DNA of 7,660 nucleotides from Bifidobacteriaceae bacterium (GCA_031272565.1 JAISTN010000112.1:1-7660), one strand, 5' to 3'; positions 1-6,197 are shown, counted from the stretch's first letter. Translations and numbers: made by a program. Notes: a model not told the origin generated them from the letters alone.

Positions 1-1255
1 GGGCGTCCACCACCCGGCGCGCGGCCACCACCTGGGCCAACTCGACCGGATCCAGGCGCTTGAACTCATCCCATTCGGTGCCCACCACCACCACTTGGGC
101 CTGGGCCGCCGCCTCCGCCACTGAGGCCGACAACTCGACACCAGGGGCAGCCCGGAGACCGGCCGGGCCGGCCACCGGGTCATACAGGCGCACCTGCGCG
201 CCCAGTTCCGCCAGCCCGCGGGCCACCGCCAAGGCCGGCGAATCCCGCACGTCATCCGAATTCGGCTTGAAGGCCGCCCCTAGCATGGCCACCCGCTGCC
301 CGGTGGCCTTGCCCCCCAGGGCCCGCACCACCATCTCTGTCACCCGCTGGCGCTGGGACGTGTTGACGGCATCAAGGTGGCGCAGGAACTCGAAGGTTGG
401 ACCAACGCCCAGCTCATCCGCCCGGGCCACCAACGCCCGGGCATCCTTGGGCAGGCAGCCGCCGCCGTAGCCTAGACCGGCCCGCAGGAACCGCTTGCCG
501 ATCCTCTCATCCAGGCCAATCGCCTCCGCTAGGGCCGTCACATCACCGCCGCTGGCCTCACACAACACCGACATGGCGTTGATGAAGGAAATTTTGGTGG
601 CCAGGAAGGAGTTGGCCGCCACCTTGACCAACTGGGCGGTGGCATAGTCCATCACCAGCCGGGGAACCCCATCCGCCAGGATCGGTGCATAGACCGTGTC
701 CAGCACCGCCGTGGCCCATTCACCGGCAGCGCCGGGCGCCACCCCGTAGACCATCCGGTCCGGGTGCAGTGAATCCTCCACCGCGAAACCCTCCCGCAGG
801 AACTCCGGGTTCCACAACACCTCCACATTGGGGGCGGCCTCAGCCAGGTAACCCGCCAGGGCCTCGGCCGTTCCCACCGGTACGGTCGATTTGCCTACCA
901 ACAAGTGGCGGCCCGTGGTGCCCGCCAACAGTTCCGCCAATTGGCCGGTTACAGCCTGCACGTAGCTCAGGTCCGCCCGGTCCGAATCCGGACTTTGCGG
1001 CGTCCCCACACACATGAAGTGGACCTGGCTCTTGCGGGCGGCGGCGGGCGAGGTGGAGAACGTCAAGCGGCCAACCGGCAACACCTGGTCCAGCAATTCC
1101 TGAAAACCTGGCTCATAGAACGGGGCTTGGCCGGCTTGGAGACGTTCCACCTTGGCAGCATCAACGTCTATCCCCACCACCCGGTGCCCCAGGGAAGCCA
1201 TGGCCGCCGCGTGGACAGCCCCGAGGTAGCCAAGGCCGAACACGGATATCTTCAC
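1..1255 (-). CDS. ugd: UDP-glucose 6-dehydrogenase, 3' end cut by window edge
   Basis: Oxidises UDP-glucose to UDP-glucuronate with two NAD+ in the cytoplasm, feeding envelope or capsular polysaccharide synthesis. Reading the minus strand from the GTG at 1255 gives 418 open codons with no stop before the edge. The N-terminal Rossmann fold shows GLGYLG (residues 7-12) followed by an Asp at about 30. KSTVPVGT lies at 122-129, NPEFLREG follows, and the central helix carries ANSFLATKISFINAM. The catalytic cysteine is C267 in GYGGGCLPKD. The C-terminal UDP-binding domain ends here at RRVVDA, where the family usually continues RN and about 10-20 more residues. GGAG lies 10 nt before the GTG. The gene diverges from the Pro/Ala-rich protein gene. 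UDP-ManNAc or GDP-mannose dehydrogenases are related alternatives, but the NPEFLREG and FINAM motifs favour UDP-glucose. Confidence 0.93.
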   Translation of the reverse strand, partial: MKISVFGLGYLGAVHAAAMASLGHRVVGIDVDAAKVERLQAGQAPFYEPGFQELLDQVLPVGRLTFSTSPAAARKSQVHFMCVGTPQSPDSDRADLSYVQAVTGQLAELLAGTTGRHLLVGKSTVPVGTAEALAGYLAEAAPNVEVLWNPEFLREGFAVEDSLHPDRMVYGVAPGAAGEWATAVLDTVYAPILADGVPRLVMDYATAQLVKVAANSFLATKISFINAMSVLCEASGGDVTALAEAIGLDERIGKRFLRAGLGYGGGCLPKDARALVARADELGVGPTFEFLRHLDAVNTSQRQRVTEMVVRALGGKATGQRVAMLGAAFKPNSDDVRDSPALAVARGLAELGAQVRLYDPVAGPAGLRAAPGVELSASVAEAAAQAQVVVVGTEWDEFKRLDPVELAQVVAARRVVDA

Positions 1256-1265
1256 CGCTGAGGTT

Positions 1266-1307
1266 CTCCGATCGTGATTCTGGGGGAAGGGAAGCCCGAC
1301 AATCATA
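1266..1307 (-). promoter_or_regulatory. Candidate ugd -10 box and ribosome binding site
   Basis: On the minus strand TATGAT (1307 down to 1302) matches the sigma-70 -10 consensus at five of six positions. It would start an mRNA with a leader of about 40 nt. GGAG (1269 down to 1266) lies 10 nt before the ugd GTG. No convincing -35 hexamer sits 16-18 bp upstream, so the promoter call is tentative and the ribosome binding site is the firmer part. Confidence 0.35.
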
Positions 1308-1328
1308 CCCGGGGCCGCCTTGGACCGC

Positions 1329-1344
1329 GCACCTGTGAGGGTGC
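1329..1344. repeat. Small inverted repeat in the divergent spacer
   Basis: GCACC (1329-1333) and GGTGC (1340-1344) are perfect 5-bp arms around a 6-nt loop, between ugd and the divergent Pro/Ala-rich gene. It could be an operator half-site pair, or chance in GC-rich DNA. Nothing else in 1256-1382 looks structured. Confidence 0.2.
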
Positions 1345-1382
1345 CCAAACAAACTCTTCACCGACCATCCACCTTAATGAGC

Positions 1383-1388
1383 TAAGGT
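1383..1388 (+). promoter_or_regulatory. Candidate -10 box of a leaderless transcript (or weak SD)
   Basis: TAAGGT fits the actinobacterial TANNNT -10 pattern and ends exactly 7 nt before the GTG at 1396, the spacing expected if transcription starts at the start codon. The same bases contain AAGG, which could act as a weak ribosome binding site 8 nt from the start, so the two readings compete. No good -35 hexamer is visible. Confidence 0.35.
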
Positions 1389-1395
1389 CATCTGC

Positions 1396-3480
1396 GTGTC
1401 TGGTGCCGATTCGGGTGGCGCGCCCCTCACGCGCCGAGCGCTGCGCGAAGCGGCCGAACGTGAGGCCACCGAACGCCCGGCCACCCTTGGCATCACGCCC
1501 CGCCTGGCAACCCGGCCAACCGGGGCCGCCGCCTGGCCCGCCTCCGGTTCGGTCGGGTTGGTCCGCCACCCAGAGGTCTCTCCCACCAGCGTCACTCCGC
1601 CCACCGGCCTGCCCAGCGTTAGGCCCGGTTCGGGGGCGCCGGCCACCGCCGGCGCCCAGGTCCCAGCCAAGCCAGTCCAGGCCCGGCCGCCCATCCCCAA
1701 CCGGACCAGCGCTCTGACCCGTTCCGCTTTGCTGAGCGGTCACACTATTCCCGGCCGGCAAGTGGTGCCGGTGGTGCCAGCCTCAGCCGCTGGGCCGGCC
1801 TCGCCAGGCGCACCGGCCGCAGCGGCTCCACCGGCCAGGCCAACCAGGCCGGCCACACCCGCCGCCCAGGGGGCCCAGGGCGGACCTGGAGCACTGCCCG
1901 GCCGGCCGGCCCTGGCCGCGCCTGGCGGACCAGTTGCTCCCGGTGCACCGGCGGCGCAACCGGCCCCGGTGACACCGGCTGGGCCTGTGACGTTCGTCAC
2001 ACCGGCTGCCCCACCGCCGGCCCACACTGTCACCACGGCACCGGCCCAAACCACCGGGGCTGGACGGCATACGGCACCGGCCGCCGCCGGCCCGGCCTCC
2101 ACCCCAGCGGTGGAGCCCCGCGGCCTCGCCACCACGCCGGCTGCGGCCGTGTCACGGCCTTGGAGCCCCACCCCGCCAGCCGGCCCGGCCACCATCGCCC
2201 CCACCCCCGCCGTGGGCGTGGGCCTGGGCTTGGTGCCGGGTGCGCCCGGCGGGCCACCAGCCATCGCCTCCTTGGCGGGGCCGGCGGCGAACCTGTTCCC
2301 AGGCGCCCCGGCTACTTTGCCGCCCGCCGCACCGGTGGCACCTCCAGCACCCGCCACACCGGCGCCCGCCTATGCCCTGCCGGCCACACCCGCCTCCCCT
2401 GCCGCCCCCGTCTTCCCAGCGGTCTACGCCCAGGGCCCGGCGGCATCGGCGGCAACCCAACCGGCCCTGCCCGCCTCCCCGGACACCCCAACCCCCGCCA
2501 CGGCCCTGCCAAGGCCGGCCGGCCCCACCCCCGGGTCGGCCGCCCAGACCCCGCCCTTGGCTGCGCGGGCGGCATCGGACATCGACACCGCCCCCCAAGC
2601 CCCGGTGACGGAACCCGTTGCCGAACCGGCCCTCCCACCGCCCAACCTGGACGACCTTGACCTGAGCCAGCGCCTTCCTACCGTGCGCTATCGGGGCCAC
2701 TACACCTCGAACGAACCCCTGCTGCCGGAAGAGGCGCTGCTGGCCAGTGGGACCAGCGGTGTGGGCTCAGGTGAAACCAGCCCCGCCGACCAGACCGAAG
2801 TGGCCACCCCCCCACTGCCCGGCAAGCCCGATGAGCCACCCAGCCGGACCAAGAAGCACCACCACCCCCGGGTTTGGCACCACAAGGCACCGGCCGCCCT
2901 GGGCCTGTCCCACCGGCCATCCCGGACCACCATGGTCTGCATCATCGCGGCGGTGCTGGTGCTTTGCGTCGCCATCCCCGTGGGAGTGCTGGGCCTGGCC
3001 GGGCGACTCAAGGCCATCACCCCCAGCCCCAGCCCCAATGTCTCGATCCCCGCCTCCATCACCCCCAGCCCAGGACAGGACGGCGCCACCAACTGGGCGA
3101 TCGGCCGCGAGTTGGCTGTGGGCGACCTGGCGGTGACCATCACCTCGGTCGAGTTCGTCTCACAGGTAGGGGACGACAAGGGCGTGTCCGAAAATGGCCA
3201 GTTCGCCATCATCAACCTGACGGTCGAATACACCGGGGAAGACGAAGGCAACTTCAGCCCGGAGTTCCAATTCCTGCGCACCGAACCGGCCGGCTACTAC
3301 CGGGACGACGCGGAAGCGGCCCTGATGTACCAGCCCACCACCTTGGGCTCGGAACCGCTGCAGCCCGGGCGGCCGCGCATCGGCTGCCTGGCCTTTGACA
3401 TACCGCTGGGCTTCAAGCCCATCGCCCTGGAGTTGGTGGACCAGGTTGGAGGCGACCCGCTGGTGGTGCCTTTGGGATGA
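1396..3480 (+). CDS. Pro/Ala-rich single-pass membrane protein with C-terminal DUF4352-like domain
   Basis: 694 residues, function unknown. The start is well fixed: an in-frame TGA lies at 1378-1380 and GTG 1396 is the first start codon after it. The N-terminus has an L-T-R-R-A-L-R-E-A-A helix (11-20), a motif often seen on actinobacterial membrane proteins. Residues about 30-415 are almost entirely Ala/Pro/Gly/Thr low complexity. A more ordinary acidic stretch follows (416-480), then a basic His-rich patch (KKHHHPRVWHHK, 486-497) and one membrane helix (about 513-536), predicting N-in, C-out. After a short Ser/Pro linker, residues 566-694 form a beta-rich domain resembling DUF4352: VGDLAVTITSVEFV, then FAIINLTVEY, then a PG turn and an FDIP strand. 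Its stop overlaps the start of the GT87-like gene, so the two are probably made together. A scaffold or partner for that enzyme is my inference only. Confidence 0.82.
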   Translation: MSGADSGGAPLTRRALREAAEREATERPATLGITPRLATRPTGAAAWPASGSVGLVRHPEVSPTSVTPPTGLPSVRPGSGAPATAGAQVPAKPVQARPPIPNRTSALTRSALLSGHTIPGRQVVPVVPASAAGPASPGAPAAAAPPARPTRPATPAAQGAQGGPGALPGRPALAAPGGPVAPGAPAAQPAPVTPAGPVTFVTPAAPPPAHTVTTAPAQTTGAGRHTAPAAAGPASTPAVEPRGLATTPAAAVSRPWSPTPPAGPATIAPTPAVGVGLGLVPGAPGGPPAIASLAGPAANLFPGAPATLPPAAPVAPPAPATPAPAYALPATPASPAAPVFPAVYAQGPAASAATQPALPASPDTPTPATALPRPAGPTPGSAAQTPPLAARAASDIDTAPQAPVTEPVAEPALPPPNLDDLDLSQRLPTVRYRGHYTSNEPLLPEEALLASGTSGVGSGETSPADQTEVATPPLPGKPDEPPSRTKKHHHPRVWHHKAPAALGLSHRPSRTTMVCIIAAVLVLCVAIPVGVLGLAGRLKAITPSPSPNVSIPASITPSPGQDGATNWAIGRELAVGDLAVTITSVEFVSQVGDDKGVSENGQFAIINLTVEYTGEDEGNFSPEFQFLRTEPAGYYRDDAEAALMYQPTTLGSEPLQPGRPRIGCLAFDIPLGFKPIALELVDQVGGDPLVVPLG
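1986..2001. promoter_or_regulatory. Perfect TGTGA-N6-TCACA palindrome inside the coding region
   Basis: TGTGACGTTCGTCACA has 7-bp perfect arms (TGTGACG/CGTCACA) around TT and matches the CRP/FNR-family consensus used by CRP and by actinobacterial GlxR. It lies about 590 bp inside the Pro/Ala-rich gene and encodes part of a P-V-T-F-V-T-P stretch. Regulators of this family do bind inside genes, but function here is unproven. Confidence 0.4.
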
Positions 3481-5021
3481 GCAAGCCGGCCGAATTCCCC
3501 CCACCAGCGCGCCCGTTGAGCCCCAACCAAGCCGTGCGCTACGCCTTGCTGTTGACTCTGACCTTTGTGGCCGCCCACGCCATCATGTTCTGGCTGGCCT
3601 TGGGGCCGTTCCGGCCTGGCTCCAACGATGTCGACCTGTACGCCTACTGGATGTGGCAGGGCAGCAATCAAGGGGCCTGGCCCGGTTTGACTGAATCCTG
3701 GGTCTACCCGGTGGGGGCGCTGATCCCAATGGTGATCCCCCAATTGCTGGGCGCCGGGGCGGCCTACCTGCCGCTGTGGTGCACCATGATCGCCCTCCTG
3801 AACGCCCTGACCTGCCTGGTGGCGGTCAGCTTTGTGGGCTTGAAGCGGGCCTGCCTGCCGTTGGTCTGGTGGCTGATTTTCCTGGTGTTACTGGGGCCGG
3901 TCGCCATCACCAGGTTGGACGCCGCCGCCATGCCGCTGGTGTTGATGGCCTTGCTGGTGGCCGTCTCGCTGCCAGGCGTGGCCGCCGTCCTGCTGACAGT
4001 GGGTGCCTGGATCAAGGTCTCCCCCGGCGTTGTGCTGCTGCCTCTGTTCGGGGTCATCCGCCGACGCTGGCGGGCGGTGGTGGCGCCCGCCGCCCTGACC
4101 TGCGTGGCGGTGGCCGCGCTGCAACTACTGGCGGGCGGCAAACCCAATTTGTTGCTCAGTTTCGTGTCGGCTGAGGCGGACCGCGGCCTACAGGTCGAAT
4201 CGGTGCTGGCCACACCCGTGGTGGTGCTCCACGCCATCAAGGGCGAAGAACTCTGGGTCTACAACGAAGAACTGTTCACGGTCGAAACCTGGGGTGGCCT
4301 GGCGGATGCCATGGCCGCCATCGGCGACGTGGCCATGTGGTTGGGGCTGATCGTGATTGGCCTGCTGGTGCTGTGTGCTCGCCGCCGGCCGGTCGAGGCC
4401 CTGTTGACGGGGGCATTCGCCGCCATGGCCGCCATGATTGTGCTGCACAAGGTGGGTTCGCCGCAGTTCATCGCCTGGCTGGCGCCCGCCGTGGTGGTGG
4501 GGCTGATCGCCCTGCCGGCTTCCCGCCTGTGGGCCTCTTTGGCCGTCAACCTGTTGGTGGTGGCCGGGTTGACCATGGTGGTTTACCCGTGGGGCTACAA
4601 CGCCCTACTGCTGGGCGACAAGAGCCTGCTGGTTGTCCTGGTGGTCAGGAACCTGCTGCTGACTTTGGCCTTTGGGCTGGTGTTGTGGAAGCTGGTGCAC
4701 CTGGCCCGGCCCGGCTTGGCCGAGGTCTGGGGGCGGCTACGCGGAAAGCCCCTGGAAGGTCCCGATGACGGCCTTGAGGCGGAACCCGGCGAAGCCTCAG
4801 GTGGGTTTTTCGGTGCGGCCTTTGGTGAGGCGTCCGATGGCGGTGTTGATGGGGTTTTCGGCCCCCAGTTGGGTACCGGGACGGGCGCGGTTGGTGCTGG
4901 TGGTGCTGATCGATCAGGTGGGGAGATGGCCGGTGAGTCAGCTTTGGAGGCCTGGCCACCGCCACTGGAGGGCGGCATCGTGGCACAAAAAAGGGAGGCC
5001 CCGACCGGCGACGCGTACTGA
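3477..5021 (+). CDS. GT87-like polyprenyl-phosphate-sugar glycosyltransferase (GT-C fold)
   Basis: 514 residues with about ten hydrophobic helices between residues 22 and 409, in the style of GT87/DUF2029 enzymes such as mycobacterial PimE. These transfer mannose or another sugar from polyprenyl-phosphate to envelope glycolipids on the outer membrane face. Family-like landmarks are acidic D51 and D53 in the first outer loop (NDVDLYAYW), a YP motif at 77-78, TRLDAAAMP (145-153), AWIKVSP (177-183), RGLQVES (236-242) and KVGSPQF (325-331). The donor and acceptor cannot be read from sequence. A hydrophilic Gly/Ala/Glu-rich tail (about 415-514) follows the last helix and is not part of the usual catalytic core. 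The ATG overlaps the previous stop as ATGA and has no clear ribosome binding site, suggesting translational coupling to the DUF4352-like gene. Confidence 0.8.
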   Translation: MSKPAEFPPPARPLSPNQAVRYALLLTLTFVAAHAIMFWLALGPFRPGSNDVDLYAYWMWQGSNQGAWPGLTESWVYPVGALIPMVIPQLLGAGAAYLPLWCTMIALLNALTCLVAVSFVGLKRACLPLVWWLIFLVLLGPVAITRLDAAAMPLVLMALLVAVSLPGVAAVLLTVGAWIKVSPGVVLLPLFGVIRRRWRAVVAPAALTCVAVAALQLLAGGKPNLLLSFVSAEADRGLQVESVLATPVVVLHAIKGEELWVYNEELFTVETWGGLADAMAAIGDVAMWLGLIVIGLLVLCARRRPVEALLTGAFAAMAAMIVLHKVGSPQFIAWLAPAVVVGLIALPASRLWASLAVNLLVVAGLTMVVYPWGYNALLLGDKSLLVVLVVRNLLLTLAFGLVLWKLVHLARPGLAEVWGRLRGKPLEGPDDGLEAEPGEASGGFFGAAFGEASDGGVDGVFGPQLGTGTGAVGAGGADRSGGEMAGESALEAWPPPLEGGIVAQKREAPTGDAY

Positions 5022-5073
5022 CTTCGCCCCAGAGTACGCATCCAGCCTGGTCAGGACCTCCATTAGTAATAAC

Positions 5074-5096
5074 GAACCAACCTAGGCCTTTGGTTC
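5074..5096. repeat. Perfect 7-bp inverted repeat with 9-nt spacer
   Basis: GAACCAA (5074-5080) and TTGGTTC (5090-5096) are exact inverted arms around CCTAGGCCT, which itself holds CCTAGG and AGGCCT palindromes. It begins 53 nt after the GT87-like stop. It could be a weak terminator for the upstream unit, but there is no T-run after it (CCAAATCG). Alternatively it is an operator close to the CRP-type site 10 bp downstream. Confidence 0.4.
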
Positions 5097-5105
5097 CCAA
5101 ATCGT

Positions 5106-5123
5106 GTGTGACTTGCGTCACAC
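5106..5123. promoter_or_regulatory. Perfect CRP/GlxR-type palindrome
   Basis: GTGTGACTTGCGTCACAC contains TGTGA-N6-TCACA with one further matched base pair on each side, giving 7-bp arms around TTGC. It fits the consensus of CRP-family regulators, including actinobacterial GlxR/Crp that respond to cAMP. Its centre is about 95 bp upstream of the start point predicted for the 5248 gene, a spacing compatible with an upstream activator site. Which regulator binds, and with what sign, cannot be seen. Confidence 0.55.
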
Positions 5124-5130
5124 CGCCGTT

Positions 5131-5154
5131 GCCGCCCGCGGGGCGTGCGGCGGC
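5131..5154. repeat. GC-rich hairpin in the spacer before the 5248 gene
   Basis: GCCGCC (5131-5136) pairs with GGCGGC (5149-5154) around a 12-nt loop. There is no T-run, and the following 25 bases are G-rich. It may help end the upstream transcript as a tail-less actinobacterial hairpin, or may simply reflect base composition. Confidence 0.25.
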
Positions 5155-5197
5155 GCGGGGGTTCGGGGGCGGCGTGCGGGGCAACGCGGCTGGTGAG

Positions 5198-5241
5198 TAG
5201 GCTACTGCTATCCGTTTCCCACTGCCCCAGTTGGTAAGGAG
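5198..5241 (+). promoter_or_regulatory. Candidate -10 box and strong ribosome binding site for the 5248 gene
   Basis: TAGGCT (5198-5203) fits the actinobacterial TANNNT -10 pattern and would start RNA near 5210, giving a leader of about 38 nt. TAAGGAG (5235-5241) matches the 16S anti-Shine-Dalgarno well and ends 6 nt before the ATG at 5248. This fixes the start of that gene. No -35 consensus is visible, which suits a promoter dependent on an upstream activator. Confidence 0.45.
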
Positions 5242-5247
5242 CCCATC

Positions 5248-6042
5248 ATGACCAACCAGTATCCCTATGGGAACCAAGCCCCGTATGGTGGCCAGCCCGG
5301 TTACGGCGGCCAACCAGGTTACGGGGCCGCTCCGGGATACGGCGGCGCGCCGGGCTACCCCCAGCAGTTGCCGCTGGCCGGGCCGCCGGCACCGCCCAAG
5401 AAAACCAAGACTGGCGCCATCGTGGCCGTGGTGGCGACCGCCCTGCTGCTGGGCGGCGGCGTGGGCGTGGCCATCTGGGCGTTGATCCACGGCGATGGCG
5501 ATACGCCCGTGGCGACGGTGTCCGGGAACGCCAGTGCCGGCTCCGGCGGCACCTCCACCGGAGCTCCTTCCGGTGACGTGACAGGGCCGGTTGGCCAGGC
5601 CTCGCCGCTCGGGTCGCTGGACCTGTCGGGCGGTGAGTGGACCCAAATTGCGACCAACCAAGTCGATCAGGCCGAAGATGGTTCCAAGAGCACCACCAAC
5701 CGTTGGGAGAACAGCGAGGCCGAGGAGATTGACTTCGTGGCCTGGGACCGGGCCAGGGACAACCAGGAGTACATCACTACCGTGCAGCAACTGCTGGAGC
5801 AGCGAGCCGCCGAGACGAGCCTGACACTTGAGATGGGCAGCGTCCAGGACACGACCGTGGCCGGCCGGCCGGCCAAGGTGCTCAGCGCCGCACTGGGCGC
5901 GACCCAGATCAGGATTTGGGTGTTCAGCGCCCCTGACAACACCTCCCGGTACCTCTTCATGTCCAGTCCGGTGGAGAACACCAGCCTGTTCGACTTGGTC
6001 TCCACCTTCACCTTCGGTGACTCCACTGACGACGCCGCCTGA
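5248..6042 (+). CDS. Single-pass membrane protein with YGGxPG repeats, outer domain of unknown function
   Basis: 264 residues; I do not recognise the family. The N-terminal cytoplasmic tail (1-50) is rich in Gly, Tyr, Pro and Gln, with four tandem YGG(Q/A)PG-type hexapeptides at 13-36. A KKTK patch (51-54) then precedes a membrane helix (about 56-80), predicting N-in, C-out. A Gly/Ser/Thr linker (about 83-118) leads to an outer domain (119-257) containing DLSGGEWTQIA, a Trp-containing NRWENSEAEEIDFVAWDRA stretch, a helix rich in Gln and Glu (172-189), and strands such as TQIRIWVFSA and YLFMSS. The alternation suggests a small alpha/beta fold, perhaps of the PsbP/Mog1 kind, but this is a guess. 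The layout parallels the DUF4352-like protein upstream. It has its own promoter and ribosome binding site and a hairpin 10 nt after the stop, so it is likely monocistronic. Confidence 0.8.
   Translation: MTNQYPYGNQAPYGGQPGYGGQPGYGAAPGYGGAPGYPQQLPLAGPPAPPKKTKTGAIVAVVATALLLGGGVGVAIWALIHGDGDTPVATVSGNASAGSGGTSTGAPSGDVTGPVGQASPLGSLDLSGGEWTQIATNQVDQAEDGSKSTTNRWENSEAEEIDFVAWDRARDNQEYITTVQQLLEQRAAETSLTLEMGSVQDTTVAGRPAKVLSAALGATQIRIWVFSAPDNTSRYLFMSSPVENTSLFDLVSTFTFGDSTDDAA
5284..5355 (+). repeat. Four tandem 18-bp repeats encoding YGG(Q/A)PG
   Basis: Residues 13-36 of the 5248 protein read as four hexapeptides: YGGQPG, YGGQPG, YGAAPG, YGGAPG, followed by a fifth Tyr. The DNA copies vary in their third bases (TATGGTGGC, TACGGCGGC, TACGGGGCC). 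The peptide pattern is therefore kept despite DNA drift, which argues for selection on the protein. Confidence 0.85.
5859..5874. repeat. (GGCC)4 tandem tetranucleotide in coding sequence
   Basis: Four perfect GGCC units lie inside the 5248 gene, encoding an A-G-R-P-A stretch. Related shorter runs occur at 1898-1911 and 2513-2524 in the Pro/Ala-rich gene. A 4-bp unit can cause frameshifts if it slips, but with GC-rich codons the run may be incidental. Confidence 0.5.
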
Positions 6043-6051
6043 TGCTCGGTT

Positions 6052-6084
6052 GAAGGCCCGGAGTTTTGGGCTGCCCGGGGCTTC
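6052..6084 (+). terminator. Hairpin without T-tract after the 5248 gene
   Basis: GAAGGCCCGG (6052-6061) pairs with CCGGGGCTTC (6075-6084) with one internal mismatch and a 13-nt loop, starting 10 nt after the TGA. No U-run follows, as is common for actinobacterial terminators. It overlaps the proposed -35 of the tRNA promoter, so it may separate the two transcription units. Confidence 0.45.
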
Positions 6085-6094
6085 AGGGTAGAGT
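6066..6094 (+). promoter_or_regulatory. Candidate promoter for the tRNA-Arg/tRNA-Ser pair
   Basis: TTGGGC (6066-6071) and TAGAGT (6089-6094) are separated by exactly 17 bp and place the RNA start near 6101, about 8 nt before the 5' end of mature tRNA-Arg. This is the best -35/-10 pair in the window. Confidence 0.5.
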
Positions 6095-6108
6095 GATCGC
6101 TTGCCCGT

Positions 6109-6181
6109 GCGCCTGTAGCTCAACGGATAGAGCATCTGACTACGGATCAGAAGGTTGGGGGTTCGAATCCCTTCAGGCGCG
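6109..6181 (+). tRNA. tRNA-Arg(ACG)
   Basis: A full 73-nt cloverleaf is visible. The acceptor GCGCCTG pairs with CAGGCGC (6174-6180) and the discriminator is G6181. The D-arm has GCTC/GAGC, and the anticodon stem TCTGA/TCAGA holds loop CTACGGA with anticodon ACG at 6142-6144. The T-loop is TTCGAAT on a stem with two G-U pairs. CCA is not encoded. A34 is expected to be converted to inosine by TadA, letting one tRNA read CGU, CGC and CGA; tadA lies about 340 bp away. Confidence 0.97.
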
Positions 6182-6197
6182 CTCATGCGGGTGAACC

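Noticed and set aside
1898..1911. CCGG tandem run in the Pro/Ala-rich gene as a regulatory repeat
   Set aside because: It simply encodes Pro/Gly/Arg/Ala in GC-rich codons and similar runs occur elsewhere in the window without any shared context.
1740..2357. A 205-codon Gly/Ala-rich minus-strand frame, and several other long frames on both strands of the Pro/Ala region
   Set aside because: They are shadows of GC-rich Pro/Ala codons; they have no recognisable domain and the plus-strand frame has a fixed start, a membrane helix and a folded C-terminal domain.
4595..5041. A Pro/Ser-rich minus-strand frame opposite the glycosyltransferase tail, considered because codon use changes there
   Set aside because: It continues antisense into conserved transmembrane sequence and has no ribosome binding site or domain; the plus-strand frame stays open to 5021.
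5131..5190. G-rich stretch as a G-quadruplex or replication element
   Set aside because: G-runs are irregular and there are no DnaA boxes or iterons; base composition is a sufficient explanation.
4645..6186. A 513-codon minus-strand open frame starting inside tRNA-Arg
   Set aside because: Its first residues (GIRTPNLLIRSQ...) are the antisense translation of tRNA-Arg, a known class of false protein, and it then runs antisense to two well-supported genes.
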